From Rhizobium sp. RU36D (GTDB taxonomy: Bacteria; Pseudomonadota; Alphaproteobacteria; Rhizobiales; Rhizobiaceae): 64,000 nucleotides of DNA. Location of the stretch: assembly GCF_900176345.1 (NCBI RefSeq), contig NZ_FWXU01000012.1, positions 1-64,000 of the forward strand, given 5' to 3'. This document shows positions 34,597 through 44,382 of this stretch, in pieces. The translations under genes were made by a program, and so were the position numbers. Positions within the stretch are counted from its first letter, which is position 1, and the number at the start of each line of letters is the position of its first letter. The notes under the pieces are model-generated. The model had not been told where the DNA came from, made no database searches, and worked only from the letters and a program-made list of their open reading frames with translations.

Positions 34597-34857
34597 ATGT
34601 CAAATCGTGAGCTTTCCGATCCGATCACCATGCGCCTGCCACTCGATCTGCTTGCCGAGGTGGAAGAGGTGGCAGGCATTTGCGAGCGCAGCCGCAGTTG
34701 GGTAATCGTCCGCGCCCTCAAGGCCTATCTGGCGCAAGAGGGGCGGGAGATCCGGGACATCGCCAAGGCGCGCGGCGAAGTGCGCGATGGTGGCGGCCAT
34801 GATCTCGACAGCGTGCTGGACGAAGTCGAGGCCATCGTCAAAGGTGCGGCTGCTTGA
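34597..34857 (+). CDS. Ribbon-helix-helix antitoxin (CopG/ParD-like)
   Basis: 86 residues from the ATG at 34597, which has GGAGG 8 bases upstream. The sequence ITMRLPLDLLAEVEEVAGICERSRSWVIVRALKAYLAQE is a classic RHH DNA-binding domain, followed by an acidic tail. It forms an operon with the overlapping RelE/ParE-like toxin gene and should neutralise the toxin and repress its own promoter. Confidence 0.85.
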   Translation: MSNRELSDPITMRLPLDLLAEVEEVAGICERSRSWVIVRALKAYLAQEGREIRDIAKARGEVRDGGGHDLDSVLDEVEAIVKGAAA

Positions 34858-35168
34858 AAATCACCCTGCCGCCGGATGCGCGGCACTACGCCATTTCGGA
34901 GGCCTCCTATCTCAGGGCGCGCAATCCCGCCGCTGCGCTCCGTTTCCAGAACGACCTGAAGCGCCTAGCCCGAGACATTGGCCGCTTCCCGGAAATGGGT
35001 GTCCCAAGCCCCGAGATGCCGGTTCCCGGGGTGCGCCGCTTTGTGATGGGCTCCTATGTGGTGGATTATGAGATCAGGCAGGACGGCATCATTATTCTGG
35101 CGATCCGGCATGGTCGACAGCGTCCACCGGGTCTTCCCCCCGATCCCGACTTTGACTTCGAAGCCTGA
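34854..35168 (+). CDS. RelE/ParE-family toxin
   Basis: 104 residues from a TTG at 34854 that overlaps the antitoxin stop. The fold signature includes a helical DARHYAISEASYLRARNPAAALRFQNDLKRLARDI section and the C-terminal strands RRFVMGSYVVDYEIRQDGIIILAIRHGRQ, typical of ParE toxins. Catalytic or gyrase-poisoning activity cannot be decided by eye. Confidence 0.83.
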   Translation: MKITLPPDARHYAISEASYLRARNPAAALRFQNDLKRLARDIGRFPEMGVPSPEMPVPGVRRFVMGSYVVDYEIRQDGIIILAIRHGRQRPPGLPPDPDFDFEA

Positions 35169-35200
35169 GCTTCTTTCGCGACGCCCTTTATCCCGAACCC

Positions 35201-36589
35201 ATGCGAGCCACCATGAACGCCGGCCAACACACCCTCCGCAACAAAACCCTGCTTGCCCACGCGTTTCACGCACCCGTCGCCGGCGAGGTGGAGGTGCTGG
35301 CCGATGTGCTGATCGGGATCGGTGCCGCGGGCGAGATCCTGTCGGTGACGCGGCCTAGCGATCCCGATTATCAGGAGGCGAAGTCGAGTGCCGAGAGCCG
35401 GGGCGTGCTCGAAACTTTGCCGAAAGGCAGCTATCTCCTTCCGGGGTTCGTCGATTGCCATGTGCATGCGCCGCAATATCCGCAGCTTGGCAATGCACTC
35501 GATGTGCCGCTGGAAGTCTGGTTGCAGAAGTATACATTCCCGCTGGAGGCCCGTTACCAGGATGCGGCCTTCGCCCGCCATGCCTATGGCCTGCTGGTGG
35601 AGGATCTGCTTGCCAATGGCACAACGACAGCGCTCTATTTCGCGACCATCCATCAGGAGGCCACCCGCATCCTTGTCGATACCTGCCTTGAGAAGGGCCA
35701 GCGCGCGCTGGTTGGCAAGGTGGCCATGGACCATCCGGAAAGCTGCCCGGACTATTATCGCGACGCCTCTGTTGATGCCGCCCTGGATGGCACCCGAAGC
35801 CTGATCGACTATGTCCGCACCCATCCCGACAATGGCGAGGGCAAGGTGCTGCCGGTCGTGACGCCGCGCTTCATTCCCTCCTGCACCGATGCCACGCTGG
35901 AAGGGCTCGGCGCCATTGCCCGGGAATGCGGCTGCCACGTCCAGACCCATTGCTCCGAAAGCGACTGGGAGCATGCTTACGTGCTGTCCCGCCACGGCAT
36001 GACCGATACCGAAAGCCTTGATCGTTTCGGCCTGCTTGGTCGTCACACCATGCTCGCCCATTCCAACCTGCTGACGGCGTCCGACATGGAGACCATTCGG
36101 GTCCGCCAGGCTGCGGTGGCCCATTGCCCCCTGTCGAATGCCTATTTCGCCGGTGCGGTCTTCCCGCTGCGGGCGGCGCTGCAAAAAGGTCTGCATGTCG
36201 GTCTCGGCACTGATATTTCAGGCGGCCCAAGCGCCTCCATGCTGGAGAACTGCCGCGCCGCCGTCACCATGTCCCGCATGCTGGAAACCGGCGTCGATCC
36301 CGAGCTTGGCCCGGAACAGCGCGCCTCTGGCAAGCCGGCCCGCGTCGATTTCCGCCACGCCTTTCATGTCGCCACCGCGGGCGGTGCGAATGCCTTGGAC
36401 CTGCCGGTCGGGCGTTTTGAGCCGGGCTTTCAGTTCGACGCCATCCTGGTCGATTGCGCCGCCGAGAAGGGCACCATCCGGCTCTTCGACGGGCTGGATG
36501 AAGGGGAAAACATCCTGCAGAAAATCGTATTCACCGCCTCGCGCGCCAACATCGTAAACGTGTGGGTTTCCGGACAGAAGGCCGTGTGA
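35201..36589 (+). CDS. guaD: Guanine deaminase
   Basis: 462 residues (an in-frame ATG at 35213 is an equally good start, as neither has a strong ribosome site). GuaD signatures are PGFVDCHVHAPQYPQLG, the QTHCSES His, MLAHSNLLT, and Asp in GLGTDISGG. The enzyme converts guanine to xanthine and ammonia, the product being a likely substrate of the molybdenum hydroxylase at 9976-13821. It is separated from the preceding purine genes by the toxin-antitoxin pair and is followed by a LacI regulator. Confidence 0.92.
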   Translation: MRATMNAGQHTLRNKTLLAHAFHAPVAGEVEVLADVLIGIGAAGEILSVTRPSDPDYQEAKSSAESRGVLETLPKGSYLLPGFVDCHVHAPQYPQLGNALDVPLEVWLQKYTFPLEARYQDAAFARHAYGLLVEDLLANGTTTALYFATIHQEATRILVDTCLEKGQRALVGKVAMDHPESCPDYYRDASVDAALDGTRSLIDYVRTHPDNGEGKVLPVVTPRFIPSCTDATLEGLGAIARECGCHVQTHCSESDWEHAYVLSRHGMTDTESLDRFGLLGRHTMLAHSNLLTASDMETIRVRQAAVAHCPLSNAYFAGAVFPLRAALQKGLHVGLGTDISGGPSASMLENCRAAVTMSRMLETGVDPELGPEQRASGKPARVDFRHAFHVATAGGANALDLPVGRFEPGFQFDAILVDCAAEKGTIRLFDGLDEGENILQKIVFTASRANIVNVWVSGQKAV

Positions 36590-36635
36590 CCCCTGACCGC
36601 AGAATTTGCTCTTCCACGCTCTGTTTGGGTATGTT

Positions 36636-36643
36636 AATCGATT
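36636..36643. promoter_or_regulatory. Possible LacI-type operator
   Basis: AATCGATT within TTAATCGATTTAA has the CG-centred palindromic form favoured by LacI/GalR regulators and lies in the AT-rich 227-bp gap before the LacI gene. Weak evidence. Confidence 0.3.
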
Positions 36644-36816
36644 TAATTTTGATCTATGATAGGCCTTGTGGGATTGATACACGACGAGTGACTAATATTG
36701 TTTTTGCTGCGAAAGATGTTTAAAATATACAATTAATGGTTGATCGTTCACGGGTGGTTCTGATCACCTCTCAGGCGGTAAGCTGCGAATGAACGCCTCT
36801 TTGCGATAGGTGTCTA

Positions 36817-37845
36817 TTGAAGGTAAAACGACGGCGGCAGCCGCATGACCGGATCACTCTGAGCGACGTCGCCAAGAGCGCCGGAGTGAGCTCGATCACC
36901 GTGTCCAGGGTGCTGCGCAACCCCGAAAAAGTATCCCCGCCGCTTCGCGAATCGATCCTGCGCATCGTGGACGAAATGGGCTATGTGCCCCATTTCGCCG
37001 CCCGCGCGCTGGCCAGCCACCACAGCGGCATCATTGCCGTGCTCGTGCCGTCGCTCAGCAATTATGTCTTCATGAGCGCCATGCGCGGCATCGAGGAGCG
37101 CGCCCGCACCAGCGATCTGAGGATTCAATATGCCAACACCCATTTCGATGCGGCCGAGGAACTCCGGCAGTTGAAGCTGTTCCTGGGCCAGAACCCCGCA
37201 GGCATCATCCTGATTGGCGTGGCCGAGCATGAGGAGGTGCGCAACCTCCTGGCGCGGGCGCCTTGCCCTGTCGTGCAGATGATGGATGTCAGCGCGCCGC
37301 CGGTGTCCTTGGGCATCGGGATCGACAACAGGGCCGCGGCGATCACGGCAACACGCCACCTTCTGGCCCGCGGCTACAGGAGAATTGCCCTGCTCGGTGG
37401 CCAGCCGGATCTGCGCAATGTCAGGCGCACCCAGGGCTATACCCAGGTCATGCAGGAAGCCGGCCTCTATGATGAGAAGCTGATCCTGTCGGTCCCGACC
37501 CATACCAGCATCGGCCTTGGTTGCCAGATGCTGGAGATGCTGCTGTCCAAGGTGCCGGACGCCGACGCGGCCTTCTGCCAGAATGACGACATTGCGCTCG
37601 GCGTGCTGTTCGAATGCCAGCGCCGCGGCATCCGCGTTCCCCAGGATTTCGGCATTTGCGGCTTCAATGATCTGGACTATGCCCGCGCCGCCTTTCCGGC
37701 GATCACCTCGGTGCGGCTGCCGCGCTATGATATCGGCTACCGGGCGGTGGACATGGTCGTCAGGGCGCTGGCCCAGTCCACGGATGGTCCCGCAATCATC
37801 GACGTCGGCTACAGCCTCATGGAGCGCGAAACCACGGCGCGATGA
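36817..37845 (+). CDS. LacI/GntR-type transcriptional regulator
   Basis: 342 residues from a TTG at 36817; no in-frame ATG fits. The N-terminal helix-turn-helix and hinge (ITLSDVAKSAGVSSITVSRVLRNPEKVSPPLRESIL) are standard LacI family, followed by a periplasmic-binding-protein-like effector domain (ending ...CGFNDLDYARAAFPAITSVRLP). The effector specificity is unknown; the position beside guanine deaminase suggests a purine or nucleoside. It may repress the guaD or transporter unit, or itself. Confidence 0.9.
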   Translation: MKVKRRRQPHDRITLSDVAKSAGVSSITVSRVLRNPEKVSPPLRESILRIVDEMGYVPHFAARALASHHSGIIAVLVPSLSNYVFMSAMRGIEERARTSDLRIQYANTHFDAAEELRQLKLFLGQNPAGIILIGVAEHEEVRNLLARAPCPVVQMMDVSAPPVSLGIGIDNRAAAITATRHLLARGYRRIALLGGQPDLRNVRRTQGYTQVMQEAGLYDEKLILSVPTHTSIGLGCQMLEMLLSKVPDADAAFCQNDDIALGVLFECQRRGIRVPQDFGICGFNDLDYARAAFPAITSVRLPRYDIGYRAVDMVVRALAQSTDGPAIIDVGYSLMERETTAR

Positions 37846-37895
37846 TCGCGCCGCAGCCGGTTCTTCGATCTATTGGTTTGGGCCGCCGACCTACG

Positions 37896-39602
37896 CTACG
37901 CCGCCTGATAGAGCGTGGCGCGGCTTTCCGGGCGCCGGGCATGGCTTGCGCTGTGTTCCGCCAGGTTGAACTGGGCCATCATGCCGGCCAGCTTCTGGGT
38001 TTCCTGCGATAGCGTCGCTGCCGCCGCGCTGCTCTCCTCGACCATGGCGGCATTCTGCTGGGTCGTCTGGTCCATGCCGTTGACCGAGCTGTTGACCTCC
38101 AGAAGCCCTGTCGACTGCTCCTTGGATGCCGTCGAGATCGCCACGATGTGATCGTTGATGTCGACGATCAACTGGCTGATATTCCGCAGGGCATTGCCGG
38201 TATCGCTGACCAGCTTGACCCCGGTCGAGACCTCCGTCGCGGAGTTTTGGATGAGGTCCTTGATCTCCTTGGCTGCCTTGGCCGAGCGTTGCGCCAGTTC
38301 CCGAACCTCCTGGGCGACGACGGCAAATCCGCGCCCAGCCTCTCCGGCCCGTGCCGCCTCGACGCCGGCATTCAGCGCCAGCAGGTTGGTCTGGAAGGCG
38401 ATCTCGTCGATCACGCTGATAATGTTGGAGATCTTCGAGGAGGAATCCTCAATGCGGCTCATGGCGGCGACCGCCCGTGCAACCACCTCGCCGGATTGTT
38501 CGGCACTTTGCTTGGCGGTGCCGGCAACGCCGCGCGCTTCCTGCGCGCGCTGTGCCGACGAGCCGACATTGGCCGTGATTTCTTCAAGTGCTGCGGCAGT
38601 CTCCTCGAGACTGGCGGCCTGGCTTTCGGTTCGCCGGGAAAGGTCGCTAACGCCCTGGTTGATCTCGCGCGTGCCTTCCGCCAGAACCTCGACGCTGGCA
38701 GAAATTTCCTGGAACGTGCCGCATAGCTGGCGGACAGACGTGTTCAGGTCATGGCGCAGGAATTCGAAATCCGCTGCGAAGGGCTCGGTCAGCTGGAAGC
38801 CGAAATCGCCGGAACAGAGCCGCTTCAGGGCGTCTCCAAGCGTGCTCACGGTGTTGACGCGGGCCGTGACATCGGTCGCGAACTTGACGACCTTCACCAC
38901 CTTCCCATGGATATCCAGAATCGGATTGTAGGAGGCCGAGATGATCACGTCGCGTCCGGATTTTGTCCGGCGCTTGAATTCCGCCGCCTGGTAACGACCC
39001 TCCGACAGGTTTTTCCAGAAGGCCTGATAATCCGGCGATGCTGCAAAGGCGGGATCGACGAACATCTTGTGGTTTTGTCCGACGATCTCCTGAAGCGAAT
39101 AGCCCATCAGGTTCAGGAAATTCTCGTTGGCGCCCATGATGCGCCCGTCGACGGTGAATTCGATGATCGCCTGCGAACGGCTGATGGCGGCGATCTGCGC
39201 CGCATAGTCCAGGTTCAGCAGTCGCGCCTTGGCATCAGCCCATTCCACGACGAAGCCAACCGTCTTGTCGCCCTGGCGCAGCGGCGTGACCAGAAGGTCG
39301 AAGACGCGTGTGCCGACGGTGATCGTTGCGTTGTGCCTGTTCTTCAGCGCGGCCAGCATGTTGCGCTGATGCGAGGGGTTCTTGTGGAACACGTCGATAT
39401 TGCTGCCGATCAGGGTCGCAACGCTGAAGCGGGGCAGTTCCTTCTTCAGGTCGCTTTCCGCCTCCTTCAGCAGTTCCATCACGGCCGGGTTCATATAGGT
39501 GATGTTGAGCTTTGCATCAGCCACCATGACATTGGCCTGGAGGGCATCCAGCGCCAGCGTCTTCGCCGCAGACAAGGGATTAACGAAGGCTGCAATTCCC
39601 AT
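37896..39602 (-). CDS. Soluble methyl-accepting chemotaxis protein with two PAS domains
   Basis: 568 residues and no transmembrane segment. Two PAS domains (about 15-125 and 140-245) sense a cytosolic ligand or redox state. A HAMP-like linker (about 250-300) leads into the signalling domain with the highly conserved hairpin [33 protein letters not shown]. It would control CheA and flagellar behaviour. Its C-terminal ...[10 protein letters not shown] is not a CheR/CheB-tethering pentapeptide. The first residues lie in an AT-rich promoter region at 39603-39720. Confidence 0.92.
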   Translation of the reverse strand: MGIAAFVNPLSAAKTLALDALQANVMVADAKLNITYMNPAVMELLKEAESDLKKELPRFSVATLIGSNIDVFHKNPSHQRNMLAALKNRHNATITVGTRVFDLLVTPLRQGDKTVGFVVEWADAKARLLNLDYAAQIAAISRSQAIIEFTVDGRIMGANENFLNLMGYSLQEIVGQNHKMFVDPAFAASPDYQAFWKNLSEGRYQAAEFKRRTKSGRDVIISASYNPILDIHGKVVKVVKFATDVTARVNTVSTLGDALKRLCSGDFGFQLTEPFAADFEFLRHDLNTSVRQLCGTFQEISASVEVLAEGTREINQGVSDLSRRTESQAASLEETAAALEEITANVGSSAQRAQEARGVAGTAKQSAEQSGEVVARAVAAMSRIEDSSSKISNIISVIDEIAFQTNLLALNAGVEAARAGEAGRGFAVVAQEVRELAQRSAKAAKEIKDLIQNSATEVSTGVKLVSDTGNALRNISQLIVDINDHIVAISTASKEQSTGLLEVNSSVNGMDQTTQQNAAMVEESSAAAATLSQETQKLAGMMAQFNLAEHSASHARRPESRATLYQAA

Positions 39603-39701
39603 GAAATATCTCCGGTCGGCGCAGTGGCCTGGCCCTTGGAGGCAATCAGAACCACCATCGCAATTAAGTTAGTGAAAGTAGAAATATATACAGAAAATGA
39701 A

Positions 39702-39725
39702 AAATCCGCTAATTTAGCGATTTAT
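39702..39725 (-). terminator. Possible terminator of the MerR-B12 gene
   Basis: On the minus strand an AATCGCTAA/TTAGCGGATT hairpin with one bulge is followed by TTTTTC, about 45 bp past the stop at 39768. Confidence 0.5.
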
Positions 39726-39767
39726 GTATATGTTTGGCGGCGGTCGGGGGATGGGCGATTTCCGGTC

Positions 39768-40688
39768 TCAGGCGGATTGCCCGCCATGCGCTTCCAGCAG
39801 TGCAATGAAATCATCGAGATGCGCGATGAAGGACACGCCTGGTATATCCGGCACGGGCTGGTAGCCCGGACCGCCGCTCCAGATGAAGGTAGACGCGGGC
39901 AGGGCCGCCCGCAGATCCATTAGCTGGCGATGAAGTTGATCCGGCTTGCCATTCAGCGCGCTGAGACACACGTGGCGCGCCTCGCGCAGCAGCGTGGCAT
40001 CGATGATATTGGCGTTGGGAAGATTGGGGCCTAGGTACAGCGCGTTCCAGCCGCGCAGCCGCGCGATGAGGGCTGCGACCAGCGCGCCGATCTCGTGTTC
40101 CTCGCCCTTCGGCGTGGTGGCGATCAGGCAGGGGGCGTCGACGGGCGCGGGTGGACAGCGATCCATGATCGTTCCGAGGATCCGCTTCACCACCGCCGTC
40201 GCCATATGCTCGGCCGCAACGTTGAGGTTGCCGGTGGCCCAGCGCGCGCCGATTTCCTGCATCAAAGGCACGACCGTCTTGCGGACAAAACCCTCCGGGC
40301 CATCCTCATCGGCACGTCTTTGCAGCAGCTTTTGCAACAATGGCGCATCCAGCGCATGCACGGCCCGCAACAGCGGTCCCAGCGCCCCGGTGGCGATATG
40401 GGCTTCCGCCAAGCGGACCAATTGCTGATCCGGCAGATCGACAAGGGCGCTGATCCGATGGCCGGCATCCGTGCACAGCTTTAAAAGTCGCAATCGCTCT
40501 GCCTGCGCCGCCGTGTAGAACCGGCGGCCCGTCTCGCTGCGCACGGCCGGCGCCATGCCATAGCGACGTTCCCAGGCATGCAGAACCAGCTTGGTGATGC
40601 CAGCAAGGGCGAGCACATCCGCCAGCCCGAGAAGCGTCTTCTCGTCCTCCGGTTCGGATCGCCGCTTTGAATCGCCTGATGTATCCAC
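39768..40688 (-). CDS. MerR-family regulator with cobalamin-binding domain (CarH/LitR-like)
   Basis: 306 residues. Residues 20-90 are a MerR helix-turn-helix (LVLHAWERRYG, RRFYTAAQAERLRLL). A helical bundle follows, carrying W150-x9-E160-H161 (WATGNLNVAAEH), the light-sensing signature of CarH. The C-terminal Rossmann domain has an E-x-H-x2-G cobalamin motif (EEHEIG, 196-201) with His198 as lower ligand, and SGGP near the end. Characterised relatives bind adenosylcobalamin in the dark, repress carotenoid or other genes, and dissociate on illumination. There is no carotenoid or photolyase gene nearby, so its target is not evident. Confidence 0.85.
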   Translation of the reverse strand: MDTSGDSKRRSEPEDEKTLLGLADVLALAGITKLVLHAWERRYGMAPAVRSETGRRFYTAAQAERLRLLKLCTDAGHRISALVDLPDQQLVRLAEAHIATGALGPLLRAVHALDAPLLQKLLQRRADEDGPEGFVRKTVVPLMQEIGARWATGNLNVAAEHMATAVVKRILGTIMDRCPPAPVDAPCLIATTPKGEEHEIGALVAALIARLRGWNALYLGPNLPNANIIDATLLREARHVCLSALNGKPDQLHRQLMDLRAALPASTFIWSGGPGYQPVPDIPGVSFIAHLDDFIALLEAHGGQSA

Positions 40689-40835
40689 CTGAGCTATTTT
40701 AGGGCGATGTCACGCGCGGACAAGAGCGTTCTTGCGAAAAGGCAATTGTGAGCGCCATTTCGCGTATACAGCGGCGCTGCGCCGTGCCGCCGCGTCACGA
40801 TACGCGGTCGGCAAGGCAGGGCAGTGCCCGTGATG

Positions 40836-42311
40836 TCACCCCTCGATGCCGTCGAACAGGTCGCGGGCCTGGGCTGCGGTCATCCGCCGGGTTTCCACTT
40901 CGTCGCGCCGTTCGGCAAAGGCTTCGGTTGCCATCAACTGGTCGGCCAGGTCGGCCGGCAGGGACAGGATCACGCGACCTTCGCCAGCATTCAGCCCGCC
41001 GACATCCGCACGCTTGGCGGTGATCATGCCACCGGCAATCGTGTTGTTTGTGTCGGGGTCGATCAGGATGAAGGCGCCGGTATGGCGGTTCAGCTCATAG
41101 GCGTCGAAGATCGCCTGTTCGTCGAACTTCAGATGCACCTTGCCGATCGCGTTGAGCGGCAGCCGCTCCGCCGAGGCCCATTTGCCGGACTTCAGGTCGA
41201 GCTGGCTGACGGGCTGAACGATCACCCGCTGGCGGCGGCTGCCGGATTTCAGCCAGTAGCGCTTGCCCGGCTCGATGCCATCGGGCTGCAAAGCGACGAT
41301 CTGGGCATCGAAGGCAAGGCCGGTCTGCGGCTGGCTGTCGAGCGAGACGATCATGTCGCCGCGCGAGACATCCACCTGGCGGTCCAGCACCAGCGTGATC
41401 GCATCGCCGGCCACGGCAGCATTGCGCACCAGGTCGAAGGTGACGATCTGCTTGACATTGGCCACGGCGCCCGATGGCAGGATGGCGACACTATCGCCCG
41501 GCTTCACGGCACCGCCGGCAACCGTGCCCTGGTAGCCGCGGAAGCTTTCGCCCGGACGCGAGACACGCTGCACCGGCAGGCGGAAACCGGTGGTCTGGGC
41601 GGAGCGAAGGGTCGCCAGCTCCAGCGTTTCGACCAGCGTCTGTCCTTCATACCAAGGCATGACGGCCTTGGCGGAATAGACGACATTCTCACCCTTCAGC
41701 GCCGACATCGGAATGGCAGTCACCTGCCGCACGCCAAGCGACAGCGCCAGTTCTTTGAACTCGCGGGTAATACGCTCAAAGCCGGCACGGTCGTAATCGG
41801 TCAGGTCGATCTTGTTGACGGCCAGCACGAACTGCTTGATGCCCATCAGCGAGGCGATTGTGGCATGACGCCGGGTCTGTTCCAGCAGGCCGACACGCGC
41901 ATCGACCAAGAGCACGGCGAGGTCGGCGGTCGAGGCGCCGGTTGCCATGTTGCGGGTATATTGCTCATGGCCGGGGGTATCGGCCACGATGAACGAGCGC
42001 TTGTCGGTCGAGAAATAGCGATAGGCGACGTCGATGGTGATGCCCTGTTCGCGCTCGGCCTGAAGACCATCGAGCAGCAGCGCGAAATCTGGAAGCCCGA
42101 GATCGTTCTGCTGGCCGCTGTCGCGCCGCAGCGTGGCGGCCTGGTCTTCCTTCACCGCCTTGGTGTCCCAGAGCAGGCGCCCGATCAGCGTGGATTTGCC
42201 ATCGTCGACGCTGCCGCAGGTGATGAGGCGCAGCGGCCGGGAATCGCGGGTGACCTGGAGAATGTCTGCCTTGGGAAGCTCGGTGGCGAGAACTGTCGTT
42301 GCTGCGGTCAT
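40836..42311 (-). CDS. cysN: Sulfate adenylyltransferase subunit 1 (GTPase)
   Basis: 491 residues from the ATG at 42311. It is an EF-Tu-like GTPase with GSVDDGKST (G1), DTPGHEQY (G3) and NKID (G4), then beta-barrel domains. It uses GTP hydrolysis to drive APS synthesis by CysD. No C-terminal APS kinase (CysC) domain is present, since the protein ends soon after the second barrel. The gene starts 1 bp after the cysD stop. Confidence 0.93.
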   Translation of the reverse strand: MTAATTVLATELPKADILQVTRDSRPLRLITCGSVDDGKSTLIGRLLWDTKAVKEDQAATLRRDSGQQNDLGLPDFALLLDGLQAEREQGITIDVAYRYFSTDKRSFIVADTPGHEQYTRNMATGASTADLAVLLVDARVGLLEQTRRHATIASLMGIKQFVLAVNKIDLTDYDRAGFERITREFKELALSLGVRQVTAIPMSALKGENVVYSAKAVMPWYEGQTLVETLELATLRSAQTTGFRLPVQRVSRPGESFRGYQGTVAGGAVKPGDSVAILPSGAVANVKQIVTFDLVRNAAVAGDAITLVLDRQVDVSRGDMIVSLDSQPQTGLAFDAQIVALQPDGIEPGKRYWLKSGSRRQRVIVQPVSQLDLKSGKWASAERLPLNAIGKVHLKFDEQAIFDAYELNRHTGAFILIDPDTNNTIAGGMITAKRADVGGLNAGEGRVILSLPADLADQLMATEAFAERRDEVETRRMTAAQARDLFDGIEG

Positions 42312-42312
42312 C

Positions 42313-43269
42313 TCAGAAATATCCTTCGCGCTTCTTCTTTTCCATCGATCCGGCCTGGTCCTTGTCGATGGCGCGGCCCTGGCGTTCGGAGACGGTGGCA
42401 ATCTCCAGTTCGGCAATCACCTCTTCCAGCGTGGTGGCATTGGAGCGGATGCCGCCGGTCAGCGGCCAGCAGCCGAGCGTGCGGAAACGCAGCATGCCTT
42501 CCTGGATCTGTTCGCCGGGCAGCGGCTCGAAGCGCGGGTCTTCGGCCCACATCAACATGCCGTCGCGTTCCACATATTTCTGGCGCTTGGCATAATAGAG
42601 CGGCGGCAACTCGATATTTTCGGCCTGGATGTAGCGCCAGATATCGACTTCGGTCCAGTTCGACAGCGGGAAGGCGCGCACGCTCTCGCCGCGGCGGATC
42701 ATGCCGTTATAGATGTTCCAGAGTTCCGGACGCTGGTTGCGCGGATCCCATTTATGGTCGGGCGTGCGGAAGGAGTAGATGCGCTCCTTGGCGCGGCTTG
42801 CCTCTTCGTCGCGCCGGGCGCCGCCAAAGGCCGCGTCATACCTGCCGGCGTCCAGCGCCTGGCGCAGCGCTTCCGTCTTCATCACGTCGGTATGATAGGC
42901 CGAACCATGGGAGAACGGGCCGATGCCTTCGCTCTTCCCACGCGGATTGGTATGCACGATCAGGTCGAGATCGAATTTCTCCGCAGTACGGTCGCGGAAC
43001 GCGATCATTTCAGGGAATTTCCAGCCGGTGTCGATGTGCAGCAGCGGGAAGGGCACGCGGCCGGGATAGAAGGCCTTGCGCGCCAGATGCAGGAGCACGG
43101 AGGAATCCTTACCGATGGAATAGAGCATCACGGGACGCTCGAACTCGGCGGCCACTTCCCGGAAAATGTGGATCGCCTCGTTTTCCAGCGCCTTCAGATG
43201 CGGATCCAGCGGCGGCTTTGTCGGACTGTCCTTGGAATGGGGATCGAACTCGGATGAATGGGTGTGCAT
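42313..43269 (-). CDS. cysD: Sulfate adenylyltransferase subunit 2
   Basis: 318 residues of the PAPS reductase/ATP-sulfurylase fold, with the PP-loop [21 protein letters not shown] and the family-specific [13 protein letters not shown]. It forms APS from sulfate and ATP with CysN. It lies between cysH (69 bp upstream) and cysN, giving the typical alphaproteobacterial cysH-cysD-cysN order. Confidence 0.95.
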   Translation of the reverse strand: MHTHSSEFDPHSKDSPTKPPLDPHLKALENEAIHIFREVAAEFERPVMLYSIGKDSSVLLHLARKAFYPGRVPFPLLHIDTGWKFPEMIAFRDRTAEKFDLDLIVHTNPRGKSEGIGPFSHGSAYHTDVMKTEALRQALDAGRYDAAFGGARRDEEASRAKERIYSFRTPDHKWDPRNQRPELWNIYNGMIRRGESVRAFPLSNWTEVDIWRYIQAENIELPPLYYAKRQKYVERDGMLMWAEDPRFEPLPGEQIQEGMLRFRTLGCWPLTGGIRSNATTLEEVIAELEIATVSERQGRAIDKDQAGSMEKKKREGYF

Positions 43270-43338
43270 GATCTTGTTTGTCTTTCCTTGGGCCGCTGCC
43301 CAGATAATTTCGTTCGCAGCTACCGGAGCGAAGTCAGT

Positions 43339-44088
43339 TCAGGCCGGCGTTGGGATCGCGGACGTCGCCGCAGCCTCCGCCACATGCAGGCCGCATTCCC
43401 GCTTCTCGTCGTTCTCCCACCACCAGCGGCCCGCGCGCTCTGGCTCGCCGGGCTTGATGGCCCGGGTGCAGGGCTCGCAGCCGATCGAGGGATAACCGCG
43501 CTTGTGCAGCGGGTTGGTCGGCACCGCCTCGCGCTCGACATAGGCGTTGATGTCCTCGATCGACCAGTCCGCCAGCGGGTTTACCTTGATCAGGTCGCGC
43601 TCGGCGTCATATTCGGCAAAGGGCGTGGAGGCACGATTGCCGGACTGGCCGCGGCGAAGGCCGGTGACCCAGATGGATGCGCCATCGAGTGCGCGTGCCA
43701 GCGGCTTCAGCTTGCGCACATGACAGCAGGCATGACGCGCTTCGACGCTGTCATAAAAGCCGTTCAGGCCGTATTTCGCGGCATAGGCGTCGATATCGGC
43801 CTGCTCCGGCACGAAACGCTCGATCACCATGCCGAACCGCTCTTCGGTCTCGCCGATCAGGTCGAACGTCTCCTTGAACAGCCGGCCGGTCTCAAGCGTC
43901 GATACCGTGATCGGCAGGCGCGCAAGCCCGATGGCGGCGGTGATCACCTGGTCTTCAATGCCAAGGCTCGTCGTGAAAACGGCACGGCCAGAAAGGCGGG
44001 AGACCAGTGCCAGGCGTTCTGAAAGATCAAGGTCCGCCAACTGCCTGTCCAGCGAGTCGGCCGTCGTCTGCTTGTCTGCTGCGGTCAT
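43339..44088 (-). CDS. cysH: Phosphoadenylyl/adenylyl-sulfate reductase (APS type)
   Basis: 249 residues from the ATG at 44088, with AGGAATTCCC upstream. The catalytic ECGLH (C232) and the four cluster cysteines C121-C122 (ACCHVRK) and C204/C207 (GCEPC) show the [4Fe-4S] APS-reductase type rather than a cluster-free PAPS reductase. It reduces APS to sulfite. It is the first gene of the cysH-cysD-cysN unit. The open frame to 44220 is an overextension. Confidence 0.93.
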   Translation of the reverse strand: MTAADKQTTADSLDRQLADLDLSERLALVSRLSGRAVFTTSLGIEDQVITAAIGLARLPITVSTLETGRLFKETFDLIGETEERFGMVIERFVPEQADIDAYAAKYGLNGFYDSVEARHACCHVRKLKPLARALDGASIWVTGLRRGQSGNRASTPFAEYDAERDLIKVNPLADWSIEDINAYVEREAVPTNPLHKRGYPSIGCEPCTRAIKPGEPERAGRWWWENDEKRECGLHVAEAAATSAIPTPA

Positions 44089-44382
44089 TGGGAATTCCTG
44101 TGGCGCATTTTGACGAGGAGTATCGCATTTCGGGCGGCGCGCGGACAGAAACAGCCGTGCGCCCCAGGTCGACATCAGAGCAAATATCTCTCTGAAGCGG
44201 CGCGCCGGAAGAAAACGCAACCGGCCTGCAGCCGGGCCGTAACTGCCGCAATTTCGGACTATTTTGGGAGCCAGAGAATTTTAAACGACCTGTTTGCAGA
44301 GTTTTTACTGCGTCATGCGACAAGCTCGGCTCCATCCAGAAAATCTAATAAATGCCGAATCGAAGACCTCTACGGAACCCCC

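Noticed and set aside
40824-43271. 815-codon open frame on the plus strand
   Set aside because: It is antisense to cysN and cysD, which are unmistakable.
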